In this document: piece by piece, positions 1-6,323 of the stretch
Layout: every line of letters starts with the position of its first letter
Numbering within the stretch: position 1 is the stretch's first letter
Assembly: GCA_964346445.1 (NCBI GenBank)
Contig: CAYFUI010000009.1
Coordinates: forward strand, 1 to 21,283
Length of the DNA: 21,283 nucleotides
Direction: 5' to 3'
Source of the DNA: JAGOZV01 sp964346445
GTDB lineage: Bacteria; Patescibacteriota; Saccharimonadia; Saccharimonadales; Saccharimonadaceae
Position numbers and translations under genes: made by a program
The notes under the pieces: generated by a model
What the model saw: the letters and a program-made list of their open reading frames with translations, nothing else
The model's database searches: none
What the model was told of the DNA's origin: nothing

Positions 1-10
1 ATGCTATAAT
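1..10 (+). promoter_or_regulatory. -10 element of the ftsE promoter (partial)
   Basis: A perfect TATAAT at 5-10, preceded by TGC (extended -10), ends 9 bases before the ftsE ATG at 20. Transcription would therefore start almost at the start codon. The -35 region lies outside the window. No Shine-Dalgarno site is visible in the short interval. Confidence 0.6.
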
Positions 11-19
11 ATATTAAAG

Positions 20-703
20 ATGATTCTTTTAGATAGGGTAACAAAATCATATGGCAAGAAGATGTCACCAGCGCTTAACCGCGTTAGTTTATTCATTCAG
101 CCAAAAGAGTTCGTTATAATGGTGGGCACCAGTGGTGCCGGTAAATCCACCTTGCTAAAGTTATTAACGCGTGAAGAGAAGCCTACTAGCGGGAAAATAG
201 TAGTTGGTGGTATAGATTATGACACCTTGAAGGACCGTGATATCCCGCTGCTTCGGCGTAAAATTGGTGTGGTTTTTCAAGACTTTAAGTTACTCCCACA
301 GCGGACAGTGTTTGAAAATGTAGCCTTTGCCCTTGAAATTGCAGGTATGACCAACCGAGAGATACAGGCGACCGTTCCTACGGTTATAGACCTAGTGGGG
401 CTAAAAGGTAAAGAAAAGGTTTATCCGCACCAGCTTTCTGGGGGTGAGCGGCAGCGCGTTGCTATTGCTAGAGCGGTGGTTCGGCAGCCAAAAATACTTA
501 TTGCTGACGAGCCCACCGGTAATTTAGACCCACGGCACAGCTGGGATATAGTTAGGTTGCTAGAGAAGATTAATAAATATGGAACTACAGTCTTATTAAC
601 TACGCATAATGTAGATATTGTTAACCGGCTAAAACGCCGGGTTGTCACGATAGATGGTGGGAAGATAACTGGTGACCAAGCCCAGGGGAGTTATAGGCAG
701 TAA
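20..703 (+). CDS. ftsE: Cell division ATP-binding protein FtsE
   Basis: ABC-type ATPase of the FtsEX complex, which sits on the inner face of the membrane and drives activation of peptidoglycan hydrolases at the division site. The 227-residue length is normal. Visible motifs are Walker A GTSGAGKS (36-43), Q-loop Q87, signature LSGGE (139-143), Walker B ending in D163-E164, and H-loop H196. The protein is soluble, with no membrane segment. The TAA stop shares its last A with the ATG of ftsX (TAATG), so the two are translationally coupled. A -10 box 9 bases upstream of the ATG and no ribosome binding site suggest a leaderless message. Identity is firm because ftsX follows directly. Confidence 0.95.
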   Translation: MILLDRVTKSYGKKMSPALNRVSLFIQPKEFVIMVGTSGAGKSTLLKLLTREEKPTSGKIVVGGIDYDTLKDRDIPLLRRKIGVVFQDFKLLPQRTVFENVAFALEIAGMTNREIQATVPTVIDLVGLKGKEKVYPHQLSGGERQRVAIARAVVRQPKILIADEPTGNLDPRHSWDIVRLLEKINKYGTTVLLTTHNVDIVNRLKRRVVTIDGGKITGDQAQGSYRQ

Positions 704-1689
704 TGAAGATAAAAAAACGTAAGCCAAGCTCTAAAGAGATAAAAAAACAGCGCTACAAAAAACGACGCACCCTAACCATGTTGCGGATGTTTAAGTATGG
801 CTCTAGTAATTTTATGCGAAATGCCTGGTTGACCGCCGCCGCTACTGCGGTCATGACCATTACTTTGTTAATTATATTTGTATCTGTAGCGGCTAACCAC
901 GTAATGACAGAGACCATAGAAGAACTAAAAGAAAAGGTGGATATGTCTATTTACCTAAAACCTGACACCACGGAAGAGCAGGGGAAGCAGTTAGTTAAAG
1001 AGGTGATGCGTCTGCCTTCGGTGAAAAGCGCAACATTTGTCAGCTCTAGTGAAATGCGGGATGATTTTGTCCAAAGCAACCGTAATGACCCAGAGCTACT
1101 AGACGCTTTAAAGGAGGCGGCTAATAAGAGCCCGGCAGTGTTACGGGTTGTAGTGAACGATATAAATGATACAAGTGAACTGCAAGCATTTACTAAAAAG
1201 AATAAGCTTATGCAGGAAACTATAGATGAAAACCGTGATCCGTCTTTTGCGGGGAAGCGGCGTGAAAGTATTGTGTCTATTGGTAGGGCGGTTACTTTTG
1301 GGCAACGCGCCGGTTTAGTGGCTAGTTTAATTTTTGTGGTTATTTCTTCGCTCATTATTTTTAATACTATTAGGATGGCAATTTTTAATAGACGTGAAGA
1401 AATTTATATGATGCAGCTAATTGGTGCCGATAAGTCATTCATAAGGGGGCCGTTTATTATTGAGGCCATGATGTATGGTATCTTAGCGGCCATCATTGCT
1501 ACGGCTATAGGTATGGCAATATTGTTTGGCCTGCAAGACACTAAAGTGGCCGATTACGTTAACCTTACTGTCACCTTAGATAGCGCCATCCATTATTGGC
1601 CTCTTGTCTTCTTAGGTATTGTTGGCTGCGGCTTAGTTATTGGGGTGATATCTTCAGCACTAGCTACCAGCCGTTACCTTAAACTCTAA
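703..1689 (+). CDS. ftsX: Cell division protein FtsX
   Basis: Membrane partner of FtsE. FtsX passes ATPase-driven movement to an extracellular peptidoglycan hydrolase. The 328 residues show the family layout: a basic cytoplasmic tail (1-40, Lys/Arg-rich), TM1 about 43-65, a large outside loop about 66-200, TM2 about 203-225, the conserved cytoplasmic turn NRREEIYMMQLIGA (229-242), TM3 about 250-275 and TM4 about 299-321. The start overlaps the ftsE stop by one base. A shorter start at Met26 would remove the basic tail but is less likely given the coupling. The next gene encodes a CHAP hydrolase with a coiled coil, the expected type of FtsX client. Confidence 0.93.
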   Translation: MKIKKRKPSSKEIKKQRYKKRRTLTMLRMFKYGSSNFMRNAWLTAAATAVMTITLLIIFVSVAANHVMTETIEELKEKVDMSIYLKPDTTEEQGKQLVKEVMRLPSVKSATFVSSSEMRDDFVQSNRNDPELLDALKEAANKSPAVLRVVVNDINDTSELQAFTKKNKLMQETIDENRDPSFAGKRRESIVSIGRAVTFGQRAGLVASLIFVVISSLIIFNTIRMAIFNRREEIYMMQLIGADKSFIRGPFIIEAMMYGILAAIIATAIGMAILFGLQDTKVADYVNLTVTLDSAIHYWPLVFLGIVGCGLVIGVISSALATSRYLKL

Positions 1690-1718
1690 AAAAACGAGCG
1701 CGCTAAATTATAGGTATA

Positions 1719-1747
1719 TTGTAATTTTATGCCGCTTATGCTATAAT
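1719..1747 (+). promoter_or_regulatory. Promoter of the CHAP hydrolase gene
   Basis: TTGTAA (1719-1724), a 17-base spacer and TATAAT (1742-1747), with TGC just before the -10 (extended -10). This is one of the best sigma-70-type promoters in the window. The ATG at 1757 lies 9 bases after the -10 box, so the RNA should have almost no leader. The hydrolase can thus be transcribed separately from ftsEX. Confidence 0.75.
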
Positions 1748-1758
1748 GGTACCATTAT
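1743..1758. promoter_or_regulatory. Perfect 16-bp palindrome over -10 box and start codon
   Basis: ATAATGGTACCATTAT reads identically on both strands. It covers five bases of the -10 hexamer, the probable transcription start and the first two bases of the ATG. It could be an operator for a dimeric repressor. The bulk of the palindrome lies upstream of the predicted start of the RNA, so a role as DNA is more likely than as an RNA hairpin. Function is inference. Confidence 0.4.
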
Positions 1759-2932
1759 GAAACTACGATCCACCACCACAGTTTCTCCTTTTAAGTTGCC
1801 GCTCATGGTTATCACGGCTACCGTTTTTGCAGTGGCAGGAGTGCTGAGTTATAGTAATTATAACAACACTAATATTAGTGCTGCGCCGTGTGCTACCAGT
1901 GCCCAGTGTTCGGCTAAAATTAGAGCCGCCCAGGCAGACAAAGAGCGGTTTCAAAAAGAAGCCCAAAACCTGCGGGCCGAAGCCGACTCTTTGGGTAAAG
2001 AATTAGCTGTTATCAACCTTGAAAAGCAGGCTATTCAGGCGCAGGTTAATTATAATCAAGCTAAGCATGATGACCTGGTCCGGGAATTAGAGCAAATTGA
2101 AAAGAAAATAGAAGACAACCGCCAGGCTTTAGGAGACGTAATTGCTGATATCCAGGTGGATGAGCAAATAACTCCGCTGGAAATGATGTTTGGCAGTAAG
2201 AATATAAGTGAGTACTTGGACTTACAAGAGTCTCGTCATGTCGCGCGTGAAAGCATCGCCACTAAGATTAGTGAAATTAAAGAATTAAAAGCAAAAGCCG
2301 AAAAAGACAAAGCGGCGGTTAGTGCCATTTTGGAAGACCAAAAAACGCAAAATGCCCTCATGGCAAGCCGTCAAGCGGAGCAAAACCGGCTTTTAGCAGA
2401 AACAGAAGGCAGTGAAGCTAAATATAATGATATGGTGAGAAACCTTGACCGAGCCATTGCCGAAAACCAACGACAGCTAGATAGTTTGCGTGCTATGGCG
2501 TCATCTGCGGGTATTGCAGCTGGCACCTCTCACACCACGGCTTATCCTTACAAGAACGAAACTAACTTTTACGCAGCTGACCCTTGGGGCTACTACAAGC
2601 GCCAATGTGTTTCTTATGTAGCGTGGCATTTAGCAGCCGACAATGCCTCTAGAGGTGCCGGTAATACTGGCTTTGCCTACCTGGGGCATGCCCGAAACTG
2701 GTGGAACCGCGGTAAAACTGTTGCAGCAAGTGATATTCGTCGTGGTGATGTTATCGTTCTTCTAGGCAGTAGCCCGTATGGTCATGTGATGTACGTAGAA
2801 GGTGTAAACAACGGCATTGTTTCGTTTACCGACTATAATGGCTACGGTGGGCGCCTTTCACCTGGTGCTGGTACCGTTTCAGCAGCAAAAGCCGCTGGCG
2901 GCGGCTTAATGAAAACCATCCGGTTTAACTAG
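1757..2932 (+). CDS. Membrane-anchored coiled-coil CHAP-domain peptidoglycan hydrolase (PcsB/CwlO-like)
   Basis: Probable cell-wall amidase or endopeptidase acting outside the membrane under FtsEX control. The 391 residues start with a signal peptide or anchor (hydrophobic about 14-31). Long helical, Lys/Glu/Gln-rich coiled coils follow at about 52-135 and 160-248, then an Ala/Gly/Thr linker and a C-terminal CHAP domain (about 262-391). The CHAP nucleophile is Cys284 in RQCVSYVAW, the His is His343 in YGHVMYVEGV, and the third polar residue is probably in DYNGYGG (359-365). This architecture matches pneumococcal PcsB, a known FtsX partner, and its place directly after ftsEX supports the same pairing. 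The gene has its own promoter and no ribosome binding site. The cleaved bond cannot be told from sequence. Confidence 0.88.
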   Translation: MKLRSTTTVSPFKLPLMVITATVFAVAGVLSYSNYNNTNISAAPCATSAQCSAKIRAAQADKERFQKEAQNLRAEADSLGKELAVINLEKQAIQAQVNYNQAKHDDLVRELEQIEKKIEDNRQALGDVIADIQVDEQITPLEMMFGSKNISEYLDLQESRHVARESIATKISEIKELKAKAEKDKAAVSAILEDQKTQNALMASRQAEQNRLLAETEGSEAKYNDMVRNLDRAIAENQRQLDSLRAMASSAGIAAGTSHTTAYPYKNETNFYAADPWGYYKRQCVSYVAWHLAADNASRGAGNTGFAYLGHARNWWNRGKTVAASDIRRGDVIVLLGSSPYGHVMYVEGVNNGIVSFTDYNGYGGRLSPGAGTVSAAKAAGGGLMKTIRFN

Positions 2933-2961
2933 TTGTAATTTATAATTTTAATAAACTTAAA

Positions 2962-3011
2962 TGAACAAAAGTAGAGCTTTTAAGCTATACTAGTTATAGT
3001 AAAGTTATAAT
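2962..3011 (+). promoter_or_regulatory. Promoter region of the S41 protease gene
   Basis: Two overlapping candidates are visible. TGAACA (2962-2967) is followed after 18 bases by TATACT (2986-2991), giving a leader of about 20 bases. A second TATAAT at 3006-3011 has no clear -35 and lies 6 bases before the ATG at 3018, fitting a leaderless start. Which is used cannot be decided by eye. Confidence 0.5.
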
Positions 3012-3017
3012 ATACAA

Positions 3018-4295
3018 ATGACGGTAGAGGGGGAAAATTTGAACAACAATCCAAGCGAACCAAATGAGGCTACAGCGACACCTGTTAAGAAACCTAAAAA
3101 GACTCCTTTTTTAAAACAACATGTTAACAAAGTAACTGTGTTTGTTGCCGTTGTATCGGTTTCTATAGGTTTATTTGTTGGTTATAACGAACGTTTTACT
3201 AACGCCTTTGTTTCCAATATTCTGGGCGAAAAAATGTCCACTAGAGAGCTCGACCTTTCTAATGTGCAGTACACTTACCAAAAACTTTTAGCTAATTACG
3301 ATGGGGAGCTAGACCAGCAAAAACTAATAGATGGCGCCAGTCGCGGATTGGTGGCGGCGGCTGGGGATGAATATACAGTATTCTTGGATAGTGAAGAGGT
3401 GGAAGAGTTCAATAAAGACCTTGAGGGTTCAATTGGCGGCGGAATTGGGGCTGAACTTTATCAAAAGGATGGCAATGTGACGATTGCAGCTGTCTTAGAC
3501 AATGTGCCCGCAGAAAAAGCTGGTTTATTAGCGGGCGATGTTATTGCTACGGTTAATGATGAAAACGTTTTAGGACAAACCACACAAGAGGTCGTTAAAA
3601 AAGTGCGAGGAGAACCGGGTACAACTGTTAGTTTAGGTATTATTCGTGATGGCGAGCTTAAAGAGTTTAATGTTACCCGTCAGGTTATTTCTGTACCAAG
3701 TGTTAAAAGTGAACTGCGTGATGGTATTTTAATACTCAGCGTGTCACGGTTTGACCAAAGCACAGCCAAAGATATGCGCCAGGCAGTCTTGCAGGCACAG
3801 GCAAGCGACGAATTGCTAGGTATTGTACTAGACCTTAGAAATAATGGTGGTGGATACTTAGAGGCGGCCGTCCAAGCAGCTGGGATTTGGTTGAATGATA
3901 AAGAAGTGGTGGTGGAGAAGGCTGGCGGTAAGGTAATTGAAGAGAAGAAAACCGGAGATAGCGCTATTGCAAACGGCGTGCCAACTGTTGTCTTGGTAAA
4001 TCAAGCTACGGCTTCGGCTAGTGAAATTTTAGCTGGCGCTCTAAGAGACCACGGTGCAGCGACTATTATTGGTGCCCAAACTTATGGTAAAGGAAGTGTG
4101 CAAAATATGTTTAGTTTGCCGCAAGGCAACCAAATTAAGGTGACCATAGCCCGTTGGTACACACCAAAGGGTGTTAACATTACCAAGCAAGGTATAAAGC
4201 CAGATGTAGAAGTTGTCTTAGAAGACCAAAAGGCTGATAATGCTCGTGACAACCAGCTAGACGAAGCTATAAAATTAGTATATGATGGGAGGTAG
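3018..4295 (+). CDS. S41 family carboxyl-terminal processing peptidase (CtpA/Prc type)
   Basis: Serine protease with a Ser-Lys dyad that cleaves near the C-termini of envelope proteins. The 425 residues show a charged cytoplasmic tail, one membrane anchor (about 39-55), a PDZ domain with its GGGIGAEL start (140-147, domain to about 225), then the protease core. Ser333 in TASASE and Lys358 in YGKGSVQ are 25 residues apart, as in E. coli Prc, and Gln362 completes the CtpB-like triad. In other bacteria such proteases trim or destroy peptidoglycan hydrolases or their regulators, so the neighbouring CHAP protein is a candidate substrate (inference). A TTG at 3039 preceded by GAGGGGG is an alternative start that shortens only the tail. 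The last codons hold the ribosome binding site of the next gene. Confidence 0.92.
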   Translation: MTVEGENLNNNPSEPNEATATPVKKPKKTPFLKQHVNKVTVFVAVVSVSIGLFVGYNERFTNAFVSNILGEKMSTRELDLSNVQYTYQKLLANYDGELDQQKLIDGASRGLVAAAGDEYTVFLDSEEVEEFNKDLEGSIGGGIGAELYQKDGNVTIAAVLDNVPAEKAGLLAGDVIATVNDENVLGQTTQEVVKKVRGEPGTTVSLGIIRDGELKEFNVTRQVISVPSVKSELRDGILILSVSRFDQSTAKDMRQAVLQAQASDELLGIVLDLRNNGGGYLEAAVQAAGIWLNDKEVVVEKAGGKVIEEKKTGDSAIANGVPTVVLVNQATASASEILAGALRDHGAATIIGAQTYGKGSVQNMFSLPQGNQIKVTIARWYTPKGVNITKQGIKPDVEVVLEDQKADNARDNQLDEAIKLVYDGR

Positions 4296-4296
4296 T

Positions 4297-4680
4297 ATGG
4301 AAGCAAAGAAAAAAATATTACTAGTTGAAGACGACGAAATGCTGTCGCAAGTTTATCGCTCGCGTTTCGATATAGAAGGTTTTGATGTTAAGGAGGTCTA
4401 CAACGGCGAAGATGCGCTTTCTGCCGCCTTAGAATTTAAGCCAGATATTATCTTACTAGATGCTATGATGCCTCGCATTAGTGGTTTTGATGTTCTTGAT
4501 ATTTTAAGAAATACACCAGAAACCGCAAATATAACAATCATTATGCTTACTGCATTAAGCCAGCCGCGCGATAAAGAGCGGGCTGAGGCATTAGGTGTAG
4601 ATGACTACCTGGTTAAATCTCAAGTTGTCATTGGTGACGTTGTGGCGCGGGTAAAAAAGCACTTAGGCATTGAAGACTAG
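4297..4680 (+). CDS. Single-domain response regulator (CheY-like receiver)
   Basis: A stand-alone receiver domain of 127 residues. The acidic pocket is Glu11-Asp12-Asp13, the phospho-acceptor is Asp55 in ILLDAMMP, and Thr85 and Lys107 complete the switch residues. There is no DNA-binding or enzymatic output domain, so signalling must go through protein contacts. The start at 4297 is chosen because GGGAGG (4287-4292) sits just upstream inside the last codons of the protease gene; an in-frame ATG at 4282 lies before that site. The one-base gap after the protease stop implies translational coupling. No histidine kinase is adjacent; the nearest one is the sensorless kinase at 9699. A strong terminator follows. 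Confidence 0.88.
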   Translation: MEAKKKILLVEDDEMLSQVYRSRFDIEGFDVKEVYNGEDALSAALEFKPDIILLDAMMPRISGFDVLDILRNTPETANITIIMLTALSQPRDKERAEALGVDDYLVKSQVVIGDVVARVKKHLGIED

Positions 4681-4707
4681 TCACCACCAAGGCATTTTAT
4701 TTTAGAC

Positions 4708-4742
4708 ATTTTAAAACCATCCGTGAAGGATGGTTTTAAAAT
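4708..4742. terminator. Bidirectional rho-independent terminator
   Basis: A perfect 15-bp stem (4708-4722 with 4728-4742) closes on the 5-base loop GTGAA. The GC core CCATCC/GGATGG is flanked by A and T runs on both sides, so each strand gives a hairpin followed by U-rich RNA. It lies between the convergent response regulator (plus) and rpmA (minus) and can end both transcripts. It is the only clear intrinsic terminator seen in the window. Confidence 0.88.
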
Positions 4743-4757
4743 AGTTTATCTTCAGGC

Positions 4758-5036
4758 TTAATTAGCTACTACAGAGACTTCTGTTCGTGGGGCTGTTTTA
4801 CCAGTAAAGCGCTGTTTTTTAACCTTTTTAAATTCAACAGTACCGTCTACTGCGGCATGAATAGTGAAATTTTTAGAAGTATAAGTACCCGGTCCACCAA
4901 TTTTAGTTGAGCCAGTTTGTCTAACTAGGACTTCGCCGGCATTAACTTTTTGGCCACCAAAGCGCTTTACCCCTAGGCGTTGTCCAGGACTGTTATGTAT
5001 ATTCTTACTGGTACCACCAGCTTTTACTTTGGCCAT
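4758..5036 (-). CDS. rpmA: Large ribosomal subunit protein bL27
   Basis: Ribosomal protein of the 50S subunit whose N-terminal tail reaches toward the peptidyl transferase centre. The 92 residues carry the bL27 hallmark RLGVKRFGGQ (20-29) and VRQTGS (38-43). The N-terminus reads MAKVKAGG instead of the usual MAHKKAGG and has no cleavable extension. The normally very conserved stretch around KFHPGxNVGxGKDHTLFA is replaced by a diverged KIGGPGTYTSKNFTIHA. AAGGAG (5042-5047 on the plus axis, reverse strand) lies 4-5 bases before the ATG. The gene has its own promoter and is not next to rplU (bL21), its usual partner. Confidence 0.9.
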   Translation of the reverse strand: MAKVKAGGTSKNIHNSPGQRLGVKRFGGQKVNAGEVLVRQTGSTKIGGPGTYTSKNFTIHAAVDGTVEFKKVKKQRFTGKTAPRTEVSVVAN

Positions 5037-5070
5037 AAATTCTCCTTAATAATAACAAATAATCTTATTT

Positions 5071-5099
5071 ATATTACGCTAATAACCGCCAAAAGTCAA
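5071..5099 (-). promoter_or_regulatory. Promoter of rpmA
   Basis: Read on the minus strand: TTGACT (5099-5094), exactly 17 bases, then TAATAT (5076-5071). Transcription would start near 5064, leaving a leader of about 28 bases that holds the AAGGAG ribosome binding site. This is a conventional leadered promoter, unlike most others in the window. Confidence 0.7.
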
Positions 5100-5112
5100 G
5101 GACTAGCACTGT

Positions 5113-6279
5113 TTAACGCTTTTTTAAAACGTATAGGTGCCTTGCCACTACCTGGTCATCACGTGCATACAGTAAGGGCTTGTCTCCTAGAAAGATGCGC
5201 TCTATATTATTGTTGACTAAAATTGGCACAATATCTAAGAAATGAAAATTACCATTTGGCTGGCGCCACGCTGGTACGGCAATGCAAAATTCATCACCAC
5301 TTTTTAATTGACTGGCAGCATTTTTAATAAAATCTTTGACGATTGCCTGACAAGTGCCTGATACTTCTTTTAAAGAAGCAGCAGATGGCGGTGCGCTAAA
5401 TGGGCGCCCTAAATAAGTTTCGGCGGCAATAGTGTTGAAGGGTGGCCATTGCGTAGAAGTTGCATCGCCGGGCTGTAGCCAAATGTCGTTGATGTTATAT
5501 TCTACTTTGCGGTTTGTTTTCTCTAGCCACTCTAAGTTTTCTTTTGTATAAGTGACCATTTTTTCGCTTAAGTCGCTTCCTAGTATGCCAAAGCCCATTA
5601 AGCTAGCTTCTTGCAAAATGACACCGGTGCCACAAAAAGGGTCTAGTACTTTAAAGTTTTGGCTAGGGGTGTGCTGGCCTGTGGCTAAGTTAACAATTAT
5701 TTGGGCTAATTTTGGCGGTAGCATGCCAACGAAGGCGTCGCGCTTAGGCCGGTTCTGGTCGCGTTTGGCATAAGCCGTGATGTTTTGGGCACCAACACTT
5801 TCTGCGAGAATGTATTTTCCACCATAGCCCTTAATAATTAGCAGCTCCACCTTGTTGTCTGAGAGGCCAAGCTTGTTATTGTGACTAGTTGCGGTATTAA
5901 GTGCCGGCTTGTCATTGGGGATTAGCCTTAAACTAACACCACTGTCTTTTAGTTGACGCTTTATTTTAAGGCCAACTTTTTGGACATCTTTTGCGCTAGC
6001 CCTCATGCCATAAACGCTTATCCCAAGGGTGATCTTGTGGGGGGATTGTTGCCACTTTTTAATATAGTGTGTAGAAATTTGGGCTAAGACGTTGTCGTCA
6101 CTACCCGTTAGTTCTTTAACTACTTTTCCTGCTTTCATAGTTCCACCAAGGCGCTCTAAGTTAAAGTTGGTGGTTTCAATGGTAGCCGTCTTATTAGAAA
6201 AGAAACTAGCTTCTTTATAGAGACGGCGTAGTTCTGCTAAACCAATTTCTGGTTGTCTTCCTAGAATACTTATATACAT
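5113..6279 (-). CDS. TRM11-family SAM-dependent RNA methyltransferase (THUMP plus UPF0020-like domain)
   Basis: Probable tRNA guanine-N2 methyltransferase, resembling archaeal and eukaryotic Trm11/Trm-G10 enzymes. The N-terminus MYISILGRQP is typical of the family. A THUMP-like RNA-binding region spans about 60-160, and RDQNRPKRD (174-182) leads into the Rossmann catalytic domain. The SAM-binding motif is LDPFCGTG (212-219). The catalytic motif IV, normally (D/N)PPY, appears as AETYLG (286-291), so exact substrate and activity are uncertain. The start at 6279 (388 residues) is preferred over the in-frame ATG at 6285 because the latter abuts the -10 box and would be upstream of the likely transcription start. 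The gene diverges from the membrane protein at 6324. Confidence 0.8.
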   Translation of the reverse strand: MYISILGRQPEIGLAELRRLYKEASFFSNKTATIETTNFNLERLGGTMKAGKVVKELTGSDDNVLAQISTHYIKKWQQSPHKITLGISVYGMRASAKDVQKVGLKIKRQLKDSGVSLRLIPNDKPALNTATSHNNKLGLSDNKVELLIIKGYGGKYILAESVGAQNITAYAKRDQNRPKRDAFVGMLPPKLAQIIVNLATGQHTPSQNFKVLDPFCGTGVILQEASLMGFGILGSDLSEKMVTYTKENLEWLEKTNRKVEYNINDIWLQPGDATSTQWPPFNTIAAETYLGRPFSAPPSAASLKEVSGTCQAIVKDFIKNAASQLKSGDEFCIAVPAWRQPNGNFHFLDIVPILVNNNIERIFLGDKPLLYARDDQVVARHLYVLKKR

Positions 6280-6285
6280 ATGCAT

Positions 6286-6291
6286 ATTATA
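6286..6291 (-). promoter_or_regulatory. -10 box of the TRM11-like gene
   Basis: TATAAT on the minus strand (plus strand ATTATA), 6 bases before the ATG at 6279 and directly against the alternative ATG at 6285. The -35 match is weak (TATACA at a 17-base spacing). It predicts a leaderless transcript that starts at or next to the 6279 codon. Confidence 0.55.
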
Positions 6292-6310
6292 CCTTGTTTT
6301 AAAAATGTTG

Positions 6311-6316
6311 TATAAT
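6311..6316 (+). promoter_or_regulatory. -10 box of the UPF0104-like membrane protein gene
   Basis: TATAAT, 7 bases before the GTG start at 6324, with no convincing -35 and no Shine-Dalgarno site. It is 19 bases from the opposing -10 box at 6286-6291, so the two divergent promoters share the same DNA and may compete for RNA polymerase. Confidence 0.55.
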
Positions 6317-6323
6317 TTATATA

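Noticed and set aside
951..1355. Antisense 134-codon open frame inside ftsX
   Set aside because: Ser/Thr/Phe-rich shadow of a clear ftsX frame with no promoter, ribosome site or recognisable motif.
2970..2986. AGCTTTTAAGCT hairpin before the S41 gene as a terminator
   Set aside because: Five-bp AT-rich stem with a two-base loop and no U tract; it sits within the promoter region.
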